Shown here: piece after piece, positions 9,466 through 17,503 of the stretch | How positions within the stretch are numbered: position 1 is the stretch's first letter | Layout of the letters: every line of letters starts with the position of its first letter | DNA from: Flavobacterium sp. NKUCC04_CG | GTDB lineage: Bacteria > Bacteroidota > Bacteroidia > Flavobacteriales > Flavobacteriaceae | Reading direction: 5' to 3' | Length of the DNA stretch: 64,000 bases | Assembly (NCBI RefSeq): GCF_019345525.1 | Contig: NZ_JAHKRA010000004.1 | Span: 124,001 to 188,000 of the forward strand | Translations under genes and position numbers: made by a program | Notes under the pieces: model-generated | Told to the model about the DNA's origin: nothing | Database searches by the model: none | What the model saw: the letters and a program-made list of their open reading frames with translations, nothing else

Positions 9466-10167
9466 ATGGGAGCATTTTTTAAAAAATACCGCTATTTCTT
9501 TTTGTTTTTCTTTTTGTTGTGTGTGGGGATCATGATCATGTTTTATAATGCTTTGGCATGGCGTAAAACCTTACCGGTTTATACCCCGTCCATGGTCAAT
9601 CCAGAATTGGTAGATACCTTGATTCAACATCAGGCCAACAAACAAAAACACCGTATAGCACCGTTTAAATTTGTCAATCAAAACGGTGACACCATTACCA
9701 ATAAAGATTATGAAGAAACCATTTATGTAGCTGATTTCTTTTTTACAACCTGTACAACCATTTGCCCGATTATGGGAGATAATATGGTTTGGTTGCAAAA
9801 TCAGATTAAAGACATGCCCAATGTAAAGTTATTATCGCATACCGTAACACCAGATATAGATAGCGTTCCGGTTTTAAAAGCCTATGCCGAGCACAAAGGA
9901 GTTCTAGATGCCAAGTGGAATTTGGTTACTGGAAATAAAAAAGACATCTATTATTTGGCCAGACAATCGTATTTAGCAGTAAAAACAGGTTCTGTAGATG
10001 AGATGTACGATATGGTACATACCGAAAACTTTATCTTAGTGGATCGAAAAGGACGTATTCGCGGGTTTTATGACGGTACCAATTTGGACACTCCCGATAA
10101 GGAGAGTAAAAACGTAAAACAATTATTAGAAGATATCAAGTGGTTGGATACACATGAATCGAAATAA
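9466..10167 (+). CDS. SCO1/SenC family thiol protein (copper chaperone-like)
   Basis: A 233-residue membrane-anchored protein. A single hydrophobic segment (about residues 9-30) is followed by a thioredoxin-fold SCO domain. The copper-binding or redox motif CxxxC is seen as C96-TTI-C100-P, and the partner histidine is H185 in DMVHTENF. SCO proteins deliver copper to the CuA site of cytochrome c oxidase or act as thiol-disulfide reductases in the periplasm. No oxidase gene is nearby, so the partner is unassigned. The next genes are an iron-transport operon, separated by a weak terminator, so co-transcription is unlikely. In flavobacteria this family is often encoded near oxidase assembly genes, which is not seen here. 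Confidence 0.9.
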   Translation: MGAFFKKYRYFFLFFFLLCVGIMIMFYNALAWRKTLPVYTPSMVNPELVDTLIQHQANKQKHRIAPFKFVNQNGDTITNKDYEETIYVADFFFTTCTTICPIMGDNMVWLQNQIKDMPNVKLLSHTVTPDIDSVPVLKAYAEHKGVLDAKWNLVTGNKKDIYYLARQSYLAVKTGSVDEMYDMVHTENFILVDRKGRIRGFYDGTNLDTPDKESKNVKQLLEDIKWLDTHESK

Positions 10168-10215
10168 TGAAGGAAAAAGTCGTGTCTAAGAGGGCAAATT
10201 GACTTTGAAAGTAGA

Positions 10216-10238
10216 AAAAAGGGTGGGTTATCCTTTTT
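10216..10238 (+). terminator. Weak intrinsic terminator between SCO gene and feoA
   Basis: AAAAAGG pairs with CCTTTTT across a 9-base loop. The stem is short and AT-rich, so read-through into feoAB is possible. Confidence 0.45.
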
Positions 10239-10245
10239 AATTACT

Positions 10246-10253
10246 TATTTTTG
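10246..10253 (+). promoter_or_regulatory. Putative -7 element of feoAB
   Basis: TATTTTTG matches TAnnTTTG and ends 25 bases before the feoA ATG. Between it and the ATG lies AAATCTAAA (10265-10273), the same 9-mer found on one arm of the candidate DtxR-type operator at 14330-14345, so iron-dependent repression of this promoter is plausible. Confidence 0.45.
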
Positions 10254-10278
10254 CAATATGAATTAAATCTAAATAAAA

Positions 10279-10509
10279 ATGGAGGTCACCTTAGACATAT
10301 TGGGTAAAAACCAAAAGGCAATCATAGTAGATTTTGATATGGAGCATATCCCGTTGAAATTATTAGAGATGGGTTGTTTACCAGGAAACCAAGTGGAATT
10401 GCTAGAAGTAGCTCCGTTAGGCGACCCCTTATATCTGTGCATCAATGAAACACATATAGCGATCAGAAAGGAATTGGCTAAGGAAATCCGTATAGAAATT
10501 AGAAAATAA
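10279..10509 (+). CDS. feoA: Ferrous iron transport accessory protein FeoA
   Basis: A 76-residue cytoplasmic protein of the SH3-like FeoA family. The pattern is typical: an early strand, the segment LLEMGCLPGNQVELLEVAPLG, then a closing strand containing CINETHIAIRKELA. FeoA binds FeoB and is needed for Fe(II) uptake. Its stop is at 10507-10509 and the feoB ATG follows six bases later, so the two are translated from one message. Upstream are a -7-like element and a possible DtxR half-site. Length and sequence are normal for the family. Confidence 0.92.
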   Translation: MEVTLDILGKNQKAIIVDFDMEHIPLKLLEMGCLPGNQVELLEVAPLGDPLYLCINETHIAIRKELAKEIRIEIRK

Positions 10510-10515
10510 TTGTTG

Positions 10516-12612
10516 ATGAAATCAAATTTAAAAGTTGCTTTAATCGGCAATCCGAACGTTGGTAAAACATCGGTTTTTAATGCCTTAACGGGTTTAAATC
10601 AAAAAGTAGGAAATTATCCTGGAATAACAGTCGAAAAGAAAGTGGGTTCTAGCAGGTTATCGGATTCGATAACGGCTACCATCATCGATTTGCCGGGAAC
10701 ATATAGTATTAATCCGAGTTCTGTTGACGAACAAATCGTATCGGATTTGTTGTTAGACAAAAAGAATCCATTTTATCCCGATGTAGCCGTAGTGGTTTCT
10801 GAGGTGGAAAATCTTAAGCGAAACCTGCTTTTGTTTACTCAGATAAAAGACCTTGGAATTCCGACTATTTTGGCTATCAATATGGCGGATCGTATGGAGC
10901 TTAAGGGCATTTCCATCGATATTGCTGCCTTAGAGTCTCAATTAAAAACCAAAATCGTTTTAATTAGCGCCCGTCGGAAGGAGGGTATAAGTACATTAAA
11001 AGAAGCTATTATCGATTTTAAATCTATTGATTTAGAGCCGTCTTTACAGGCTTCTCAGATTGATCGAGTTTTCTTCGACCAATTGCAGGCTGCTTTTCCC
11101 GAAGAGCCTTTATATAAATTATGGTTGGTTTTTACACAAAATCTTCATTTGGGCGCCCTTAATCGATCGGCTATTGAAGTTAAAGGTTTGATATATAAAG
11201 AGGCTGACATCAAAAGATTGCAGCAAAAAGAGGTGGTTAAACGCTATCAGTTTATCAACGACGTCTTAAAAAAATCATACCTTGTTGACTCGAGTAAAGC
11301 CAAAGATCTTCGCAGTCGTTTAGATAGAGTGCTGACTCATAAGGTTTATGGTTATTTGATTTTCTTTGCGATACTCTTATTGATTTTCCAAGCTATTTTT
11401 GAATGGGCTAGTGTGCCTATGGACTTTATCGACGAGTCGTTTTCCTCGCTAAGCTCTTGGCTTAAAGAGGTGATGGAACCGGGGAAATTAACCGATTTGA
11501 TTGCCGACGGTATCATACCCGGTATTGGCGGAATCATGCCGTTTATACCGCAAATTGCTATATTATTTATGTTTATAGCCATTTTGGAAGAAACGGGTTA
11601 TATGAGTCGGGTGGTTTTTTTAATGGACCGTATCATGCGTCCATTTGGCTTGAGCGGAAAAAGTGTGGTGCCTTTAATTTCGGGTAATGCTTGTGCCATA
11701 CCGGCAATCATGTCGGCGCGTAATATAGAAAATTGGAAAGAGCGTTTGTTAACCATATTGGTAACGCCTTTTACCACTTGTTCAGCGCGTTTGCCGATTT
11801 ATGTTATCATCATTGCTTTGGTGATTCCAGACCAAAAATTATTTGGATTTTTTAGTTTACAGGGACTTACTTTGGGACTTTTATACCTGATTGGTTTTTT
11901 TGCAGCTTTGGCTGCGGCTTGGGTACTGAACAAAGTGATAAAAGCCGAGGCAAAAACTTATTTTGTAGTAGAAATGCCAGGCTATAAAATGCCTATACTA
12001 AAGAATGTATTGTTAACCATGCTCGAAAAAACCAAAGCCTTTGTTTATGGAGCAGGTAAAATTATATTTGTACTTTCCATTATTATCTGGTTTTTGGGAG
12101 CTCACGGTCCGGGTGAAAAATTTAACAATGCCGAGGAAATCGTTGCCGAAAAATATGCCGAACAACATTATAGCGCAGAAGAATTAGATGAGCATATTGC
12201 TAGTTATCAATTAGAAAATTCGTATATTGGTATTATAGGTAAGGGAATAGAACCCGTTATTAGACCTTTGGGTTATGACTGGAAAATTGGAATTGCCGTT
12301 CTTACCTCATTTGTGGCTAGAGAGGTTTTTGTAGGAACTTTGGCTACAATATACAACGTGGGCTCTACCGATGAAGAAGAAACGATAAAGAACAGAATGG
12401 CAGATGAAGTAAGACCAAACGGTGAAAAAGTGTTTGATTTTGCTACGGGTATTTCGTTGTTGTTGTTTTATGCCTTTGCCATGCAATGTGCCTCAACGGT
12501 AGCGATTACAAAGAGAGAAACCAATTCTTGGAAATGGACGCTCTTTCAACTGGTTTTTATGACCGTGTTTGCTTATGTGGTTGCGTTGGTAGCCTATCAA
12601 TTATTAAAATAA
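10516..12612 (+). CDS. feoB: Ferrous iron transporter FeoB
   Basis: Inner-membrane Fe(II) transporter of 698 residues with an N-terminal G-protein domain and a polytopic C-terminal half. G1 is GNPNVGKT near residue 9, followed by the G3 motif DLPG and the G4 motif NMAD. Two Gate-type membrane blocks follow, including IPGIGGIMPFIPQ and SGNACAIPAIMSAR. I chose the ATG at 10516 (MKSNLKVALIGN) rather than the TTG at 10510 because it gives the usual short lead into the G domain. It is followed after 6 bases by a small Cys-rich partner gene. With feoA it forms the iron uptake operon, and the neighbouring DtxR-family regulator is a plausible controller. Confidence 0.95.
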   Translation: MKSNLKVALIGNPNVGKTSVFNALTGLNQKVGNYPGITVEKKVGSSRLSDSITATIIDLPGTYSINPSSVDEQIVSDLLLDKKNPFYPDVAVVVSEVENLKRNLLLFTQIKDLGIPTILAINMADRMELKGISIDIAALESQLKTKIVLISARRKEGISTLKEAIIDFKSIDLEPSLQASQIDRVFFDQLQAAFPEEPLYKLWLVFTQNLHLGALNRSAIEVKGLIYKEADIKRLQQKEVVKRYQFINDVLKKSYLVDSSKAKDLRSRLDRVLTHKVYGYLIFFAILLLIFQAIFEWASVPMDFIDESFSSLSSWLKEVMEPGKLTDLIADGIIPGIGGIMPFIPQIAILFMFIAILEETGYMSRVVFLMDRIMRPFGLSGKSVVPLISGNACAIPAIMSARNIENWKERLLTILVTPFTTCSARLPIYVIIIALVIPDQKLFGFFSLQGLTLGLLYLIGFFAALAAAWVLNKVIKAEAKTYFVVEMPGYKMPILKNVLLTMLEKTKAFVYGAGKIIFVLSIIIWFLGAHGPGEKFNNAEEIVAEKYAEQHYSAEELDEHIASYQLENSYIGIIGKGIEPVIRPLGYDWKIGIAVLTSFVAREVFVGTLATIYNVGSTDEEETIKNRMADEVRPNGEKVFDFATGISLLLFYAFAMQCASTVAITKRETNSWKWTLFQLVFMTVFAYVVALVAYQLLK

Positions 12613-12618
12613 TAAAGT

Positions 12619-12756
12619 ATGAATTATCAAGAAATTATAGCATATAGTTTAGTGGCTTTAGCAGTAGTCATCTTGTTAAAGAAGTTTTTTTGGAAACCTA
12701 AAAAAGGGAACGATCAAGATACTTCTTGTGGCAGTGGCGGTTGCGGCTGTAGCTAA
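12619..12756 (+). CDS. FeoB-associated Cys-rich membrane protein (45 aa)
   Basis: A small gene with an ATG six bases after the feoB stop. It encodes 45 residues: one membrane helix (about residues 6-20, then KKFFWKPKKG) and a C-terminal cysteine cluster, SCGSGGCGCS. This matches the architecture of the small FeoB-associated Cys-rich proteins (PF12669) encoded directly after feoB in many Bacteroidetes and Firmicutes. The cysteines could bind Fe(II) at the membrane surface, but the role in transport is inferred from position. The terminator directly after it marks the end of the feo operon. Confidence 0.85.
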   Translation: MNYQEIIAYSLVALAVVILLKKFFWKPKKGNDQDTSCGSGGCGCS

Positions 12757-12766
12757 AATAATCAAT

Positions 12767-12796
12767 AAAAAACCGGAATTGTATTTCGGTTTTTTT
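12767..12796 (+). terminator. Intrinsic terminator ending the feo operon
   Basis: AAAAAACCG pairs with CGGTTTTTT, with a G-T and two A-T inner pairs around a 5-base loop. It lies between the convergent feo and DUF2752 genes and has A- and T-tracts on both sides, so it may work in both directions. Confidence 0.8.
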
Positions 12797-12811
12797 GTAC
12801 CCGAGAATTGG

Positions 12812-13198
12812 CTATATGGAAGTTGTCTGAGACAGACCAAGGATCAATAAAATAAGGATACAAACTGCGACCACTGTTTCATATACCATCAAAACGTTTC
12901 TATTACTGCGATAGTACAAAAGGGTATTTGCAACTATTCTACTTAAGAACACCAGGCTAAACGCACTAAAGTAATAAAATGAGTTTGCAGCGATTAAACC
13001 TGAAAAATCGCCCTTTAAAATCGATTTAAAATCTCTGGTTAAACCGCAAGTGGGACAGTTTATCCCGTAGTTTTTTTGATAATAACAACTCGGTGTAACG
13101 GGACTGAAGAGCAACCATAGTAATCCAGCCATAAAGAGCACCAACAACGTATAGTTGATGATGCGGTAGGACTGTATTGAGGAACTATTTAGTGGCAT
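12812..13198 (-). CDS. DUF2752 membrane protein
   Basis: A 128-residue membrane protein with about three hydrophobic segments. The family signature CPTCGLTRDF follows a short loop after the first helix (CYYQKNYGINCPTCG). The conserved C-P-x-C-G-x-T-R motif suggests a metal- or lipid-related site, but no function is established. Its start overlaps the upstream minus-strand gene by 14 bases, so the two are translationally coupled. Together with the DtxR-family gene they may form a three-gene transcript. Confidence 0.85.
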   Translation of the reverse strand: MPLNSSSIQSYRIINYTLLVLFMAGLLWLLFSPVTPSCYYQKNYGINCPTCGLTRDFKSILKGDFSGLIAANSFYYFSAFSLVFLSRIVANTLLYYRSNRNVLMVYETVVAVCILILLILGLSQTTSI

Positions 13199-13598
13199 TG
13201 TTAGGGACTAGAGTGTCTTGATACTCGTAAGCAGCATCGTCGTTGTCTGGCTCGGCAAAGATGGTATCTCTGTCGATGATATAGGGCAATTCTTCTTGGT
13301 ATTGATTGGGGATGTTTTTAGCTATCTTGGCCAATACAAAATATTGTAGACCGGCAATGGCACAGCCTAATAGAGCCAAAATTAGCCCTATGGTCGCAAA
13401 TAATTTAGACTGATGGTGTTGGATAGAAATAATCAGGGCAGTGGTGGAAAGCACGATAGCTACTATCCCAAATACAATTGCCATAACCCCCACGCAAGGT
13501 AGAAAAGATATTAATAGCGTAAGTATTCCCAGCACAAAACCGATGATTCCCAGGGCTTGTGATGTCGACTTATACGGACTTGTTGTCGTGTTTTCCAT
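13185..13598 (-). CDS. Small membrane protein, DUF4190-like
   Basis: A 137-residue protein with a short polar N-terminus (MENTTTSPYKSTSQ), three hydrophobic segments (LGIIGFVLGILTLLISFLPC, a second rich in Val and Ile, and a third around LILALLGCAIAGL) and an acidic C-terminal tail. Composition and layout resemble the DUF4190 group of small membrane proteins that are often encoded next to DUF2752 proteins in Bacteroidetes. It overlaps the DUF2752 gene by 14 bases and follows the DtxR-family gene after 16 bases. Function unknown. The family label is tentative. Confidence 0.7.
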   Translation of the reverse strand: MENTTTSPYKSTSQALGIIGFVLGILTLLISFLPCVGVMAIVFGIVAIVLSTTALIISIQHHQSKLFATIGLILALLGCAIAGLQYFVLAKIAKNIPNQYQEELPYIIDRDTIFAEPDNDDAAYEYQDTLVPNNATK

Positions 13599-13614
13599 AA
13601 CTAATGATAAATGG

Positions 13615-14274
13615 TTACTCCGTTGTTTTTACAAATAAATTACTGGCAATCTTCTTGGAAATAGTCATGGTAACACCGTTGATTTTTACCCGATATGATT
13701 GATCAAAGACTTCGATGTCTAAAATTTCAATTTCACTGCCCAACGACATATTTTGCTTGTCTAAATATTGTAAAAAACTGCTCGAAGAATCTTTTACTCC
13801 CACACAAATACAGACGATATTCTTTTTTACGTCGGATAATAATAATTTATTGACGGTTTTTATCTCTCCTTTGGCATTGGGAATCGGATCGCCGTGCGGA
13901 TCTTCCGTAGGGAAACCCAAATAGGCATCGAGTTTATTGATGAGTTTTTCCGATTTAATATGCTCCAATTCTTCGGCTACATCGTGAACTTCATCCCATG
14001 AAAAATCGAGTTTTTCCACTAAAAAAACCTCCCAAAGACGGTGCTTTCTAACGATCATTTTAGCGGCCATCAAGCCTTGTTCTGTTAAGGTAACTCCTTG
14101 ATACTTCTGGTATTCTATCAGTTTTTTGTCGTTCAGTTTTTTAATCATATCAGTCACAGACGAAGCCTTGGTTTCAATCTTAGCAGCAATGGCATTAGTA
14201 GCCACTCCCTTTTTTTGAAAGAGCGAAAGATGGTAAATCGTTTTGAGGTAGTTTTCTTCAGAATAGGTCAGCAT
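13615..14274 (-). CDS. DtxR/MntR-family metal-dependent repressor
   Basis: A 219-residue metal-sensing repressor. An N-terminal winged helix (MLTYSEENYLKTIYHLS, then the KASSVTDMIKKL recognition region) is followed by a dimerisation and metal-binding domain with ligands in RKHRLWE (H78, E82) and DEVHDVAEELEH (H97, E101, H105). A C-terminal SH3/FeoA-like domain is typical of iron-responsive DtxR rather than short MntR. I chose the ATG at 14274 over the one at 14298 because a -7 element (14296-14303, minus strand) would otherwise overlap the coding start. It is divergent from a TonB receptor, and palindromes between the two genes are likely operators. Fe versus Mn specificity is not resolved. 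Confidence 0.9.
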   Translation of the reverse strand: MLTYSEENYLKTIYHLSLFQKKGVATNAIAAKIETKASSVTDMIKKLNDKKLIEYQKYQGVTLTEQGLMAAKMIVRKHRLWEVFLVEKLDFSWDEVHDVAEELEHIKSEKLINKLDAYLGFPTEDPHGDPIPNAKGEIKTVNKLLLSDVKKNIVCICVGVKDSSSSFLQYLDKQNMSLGSEIEILDIEVFDQSYRVKINGVTMTISKKIASNLFVKTTE

Positions 14275-14295
14275 GATAATATTTTTTATAAAATA

Positions 14296-14303
14296 CAAAA
14301 GTA
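14296..14303 (-). promoter_or_regulatory. Putative -7 element of the DtxR-family gene
   Basis: On the minus strand TACTTTTG matches TAnnTTTG and ends 21 bases before the chosen ATG at 14274. Confidence 0.5.
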
Positions 14304-14329
14304 CATTCTTTTTTATTAATGAAATAATA

Positions 14330-14345
14330 TTTAGATTTGTCTAAA
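14330..14345 (+). promoter_or_regulatory. Candidate DtxR-type operator overlapping the TonB receptor promoter
   Basis: TTTAGATTTGTCTAAA is a perfect 6-bp inverted repeat with a 4-base centre, close in form to operators of the DtxR/MntR family (TTAG...CTAA). Bases 14332-14339 within it read TAGATTTG, a match to the -7 consensus TAnnTTTG, so bound repressor would block the promoter of the receptor gene starting at 14377. The regulator gene is divergently transcribed from the same 102-base gap. Confidence 0.65.
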
Positions 14346-14350
14346 AATTA

Positions 14351-14368
14351 ATTTAAACTAATTTAAAT
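14351..14368 (+). promoter_or_regulatory. Second inverted repeat downstream of the candidate operator
   Basis: ATTTAAA-CTAA-TTTAAAT, a 7-bp inverted repeat with a 4-base centre. Its centre is 22 bp from that of the first palindrome, about two helical turns, so a second repressor dimer could sit on the same DNA face. The sequence is very AT-rich, so chance is possible. Confidence 0.35.
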
Positions 14369-14376
14369 AAATACTT

Positions 14377-16632
14377 ATGAGGGCACTAATACTTGTTCTT
14401 TTATTGGGGGTAATTCCTTCAAATCTACTCGCTCAAACCGGAATAAAGGGGCGGGTTTCCTCCGGCGAAAATGCGTTGGTAGAAGCCAAGATTACAATGG
14501 CGCAAACCACTTTGGGAACGCTGACAGATGAAGCGGGTTTTTATAAATTTGAGGCATTAGAACCGGGTAGTTACAACCTGGTCGTTGAATACGTGGGTTA
14601 TAAAACGGTGAAAAAGAAATTGGAGGTTGTAGCGGGGAAACTGACAACCTGGGATTTTGATTTGCCGTTAGATTCCGATTTAAATGAAATTGTAGTTTCG
14701 GCAACTCTAAAACCGGTATTAAAATCGGAATCGGTGGTTCCTGTAGAAATTTATACGCCTAAGTTTCTTCAGAAAAATCCGACTTCTTCCTTGTTTGATG
14801 CTGTGCGCTTAATTAACGGCGTTCAGCCGCAATTAAATTGCAACGTATGTAATACTGGGGACATTCATATCAACGGAATGGAAGGGCCCTATACGATGAT
14901 TTTGATTGACGGTATGCCTATCGTTTCATCCCTATCATCTGTTTATGGGTTAAGCGGTATTCCAAATAGTTTAATCGAACGCATAGAGGTGGTCAAAGGA
15001 CCGGCTTCTTCTTTATACGGTACCGAGGCTATGGGTGGAATTATCAATGTGATAACCAAAAATGCCAAATCGGCACCCTTGTTGAGTTTGGATGGATTTA
15101 CTACCAGTTGGTTGGAGACGAACTTGGATGCAGCTATGAAATTCAAACTGGGAGAAAAGACCCATAGTTTATTGGGAGTAAATTATTTTAAATACGGAGA
15201 GCGCAAAGATTTAAATAAAGATGGTTATACCGATGTAACCTTGCAAGATCGTATTTCGTTGTTTAACAAATGGAATTTCGATAGGTCGGACGAACGCAGC
15301 GCAAGTATGGCTATACGTTACCTTTATGAAGATCGTTGGGGTGGGGAAAATCACTGGAATCGCGAACGCGATCGTGGCGGAGATCAAGTCTATGGCGAAA
15401 GTATTTTTACCAACAGATTTGAAGCGATAGGTATGTATCAATTGCCAACTACACCAAATATTTATACACAGTTTTCTTACAACTGGCATCAGCAAAATTC
15501 TTTTTACGGTATAGAATCGTATCAGGCCAAACAGCAAGTGATTTTTGGGCAGGCCTATTGGGATACAGCATGGAAAAACCACAGTTTGCTTTTAGGAGCT
15601 TCTTATAAATATACTTATTATGATGATAATACTCGGGGAACGGGTATTTATGACGAAGAGGGTTTGGTGGAAAACGACCCGATGAAACGCCCTAATCTAG
15701 GCTTGTTTGTTCAGGATGAATGGAGTTTAAACAAACAGCATAAATTGTTGTTGGGATATCGCTTGGATTACGATAGAGTGCATAAGGAAATTCATTCTCC
15801 GAGAATTGGTTATAAATATATGCCGTCAAGTCATCATATACTACGGGCTAGTTTTGGAACGGGCTTTCGGGTAGTCAATGTATTTACCGAAGACCACAGA
15901 GCACTTACAGGAGCGAGAGAAGTGGTTTTTGCCGAAGCCTTAGATCCGGAGAAATCGTATAATGGGAATTTAAATTACACTTGGAAAGTTCCCGCTTCTT
16001 TTGGAGTAATTAGCTTTGATGCAACAGCTTTTTATTCGTATTTCACCAATAAAATTGATGCGGATACCGATACGGATCAGACTAAAATTATATATGATAA
16101 TTTAGACGGGCATGCTATTTCTCAAGGCTTGTCCCTTAATGTGGATGTAGTGTTTGATTTTCCTTTAAAATTGATGATGGGTGCAACCTATATGGATGTG
16201 TATCGTAAAGAAGAGGGGGAAAAGAACCCCTTGTATCATGCTCCAAAGTGGTCTGGGAACCTTTTGGCAACCTATGATTTCGGAAGTGGTTTTTCTACTG
16301 ACTTAACGGGAAATTGGACTGGTTCCATGCGTTTACCTAGAGTAGAAGACGATTACCGACCGGAATATTCGCCTTGGGTTGTTTTGGCTAACATTCAAAT
16401 TACCAAAAAGTTTAACGAACGTTTTGAACTTTACGGCGGAGTCAAAAACCTATTCAATACGCTGCCAAAAGAAGATGTTATTGCCCGTTGGTGGGATCCG
16501 TATGGAGAGCCTGGCAATGGCATCGAACCACCTGCGGGAAGAACAGATGTAATTTTTGAACCCAACGACTACAGTTATACACCTTTACAGGGAATTCAAG
16601 GGTTTTTGGGATTGAGATATACCGTGTTTTAA
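14377..16632 (+). CDS. TonB-dependent outer membrane receptor
   Basis: A 751-residue outer membrane receptor. A signal peptide ends near residue 19-20 (LLAQ). A carboxypeptidase-like regulatory domain follows (about 21-100, with GTLTDEAGFYKFEALEPGSY), then the plug (about 110-235, with MILIDGMPIV and ERIEVVKGPASSLYGTEAMG) and a 22-strand-type barrel ending in the aromatic LGLRYTVF. The plug contains an unusual CNVC pair, C155 and C158, in front of GDIHINGMEG. Divergence from a DtxR-family repressor, a palindrome over its promoter and the nearby feo operon suggest uptake of iron or manganese complexes. The ligand cannot be read from sequence. A thioredoxin-like gene follows. Confidence 0.93.
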   Translation: MRALILVLLLGVIPSNLLAQTGIKGRVSSGENALVEAKITMAQTTLGTLTDEAGFYKFEALEPGSYNLVVEYVGYKTVKKKLEVVAGKLTTWDFDLPLDSDLNEIVVSATLKPVLKSESVVPVEIYTPKFLQKNPTSSLFDAVRLINGVQPQLNCNVCNTGDIHINGMEGPYTMILIDGMPIVSSLSSVYGLSGIPNSLIERIEVVKGPASSLYGTEAMGGIINVITKNAKSAPLLSLDGFTTSWLETNLDAAMKFKLGEKTHSLLGVNYFKYGERKDLNKDGYTDVTLQDRISLFNKWNFDRSDERSASMAIRYLYEDRWGGENHWNRERDRGGDQVYGESIFTNRFEAIGMYQLPTTPNIYTQFSYNWHQQNSFYGIESYQAKQQVIFGQAYWDTAWKNHSLLLGASYKYTYYDDNTRGTGIYDEEGLVENDPMKRPNLGLFVQDEWSLNKQHKLLLGYRLDYDRVHKEIHSPRIGYKYMPSSHHILRASFGTGFRVVNVFTEDHRALTGAREVVFAEALDPEKSYNGNLNYTWKVPASFGVISFDATAFYSYFTNKIDADTDTDQTKIIYDNLDGHAISQGLSLNVDVVFDFPLKLMMGATYMDVYRKEEGEKNPLYHAPKWSGNLLATYDFGSGFSTDLTGNWTGSMRLPRVEDDYRPEYSPWVVLANIQITKKFNERFELYGGVKNLFNTLPKEDVIARWWDPYGEPGNGIEPPAGRTDVIFEPNDYSYTPLQGIQGFLGLRYTVF

Positions 16633-16758
16633 GTAATGTCGTAGGTAATTAATGGTTGCAAATTAAAAGGAAGGATAGATTTGTTACAACCTAAAAGTAA
16701 ATTGACGACTCGAGGCTTTAGCCGAACGGGCGAAGCAATAAACGAAAAAGCAAGAGAA

Positions 16759-17214
16759 ATGAACTATTGGATTTGGATAATTGGATTGTGGAGTTTAGTA
16801 AGTGTAGCGCAAATAAAGACGACCACTTTTGCAGAAATTGAGCAATTGATGGAACAGCAACCTCGTCCGTTATTGGTGTTCTTTTATACCGATTGGTGTA
16901 GCTATTGCGAATTGATGAAGCAAAAAACTTTCGCAGATCCGAAAATCATACAGGAGTTAAATGAGAATTACTATGTGATTTTCTTCGATGGGGAGTCCAA
17001 AGAGCCGCTTAAATGGAATAATCAGAATATGGCGTTTAAAAAAAGCGGATTAAAATCGGGAAGCCATCAGCTGACAACCCATTTTGCCGAGCAAAAGGGA
17101 AGGGTTACGTATCCATCTTTAGTTTTTTTAGATTCCAATTTTCAAAAGGTATTCCAACAAAACACTTATCTCAAAGCGTCTGAATTACACGCACTTTTAG
17201 AAGTAATTTATTGA
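16759..17214 (+). CDS. Exported thioredoxin-like protein
   Basis: A 151-residue protein with an N-terminal hydrophobic stretch (MNYWIWIIGLWSLVSVAQI) that acts as a signal or anchor, then a thioredoxin fold. The redox motif is WCSYC with C47 and C50, and the cis-proline region is VTYPSLVFLD. It is probably a periplasmic thiol reductase. The ATG at 16759 was preferred over the TTG at 16681, whose extension would put a charged stretch before the signal. It lies 126 bases after the TonB receptor gene on the same strand with no terminator between, so co-transcription is likely. It may act on the CxxC pair in the receptor plug, which is inference. Confidence 0.82.
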   Translation: MNYWIWIIGLWSLVSVAQIKTTTFAEIEQLMEQQPRPLLVFFYTDWCSYCELMKQKTFADPKIIQELNENYYVIFFDGESKEPLKWNNQNMAFKKSGLKSGSHQLTTHFAEQKGRVTYPSLVFLDSNFQKVFQQNTYLKASELHALLEVIY

Positions 17215-17235
17215 TTGTATTATTTTTTTTTGCTG

Positions 17236-17266
17236 AAAACGGCACTCTCAAAAGGGTGCCGTTTTT
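17236..17266 (+). terminator. Intrinsic terminator after the receptor/thioredoxin unit
   Basis: AAAACGGCAC pairs with GTGCCGTTTT across a 10-base loop, followed by TT. The gap up to 17503 has no convincing gene; it holds only an 11-codon ORF at 17305-17340. Confidence 0.85.
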
Positions 17267-17503
17267 TATTTCGATGTTTGGTTTACAAAAGAGAAGGAGA
17301 GTCTATGTGGAACTACGGCTATATAAAAATTGATTTATAGCAAAGATCTTGGGATGATTTAACCGTTGTGTCTTCCATTTATAAAATCCCGATATTCTAT
17401 GGTATCGTTAATTTGTGGTTAAAATTAGGCTGTAAAAATTATTTCTATGAAGGTTTAGTGTTAGTTTTCCGTTCTATTTAACGACTATCTAAACAAATAT
17501 AAA

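Noticed and set aside
17305..17340. Eleven-codon ORF after AGAAGGAGAG.
   Set aside because: Too short, with no homology basis or neighbouring gene that it could lead.
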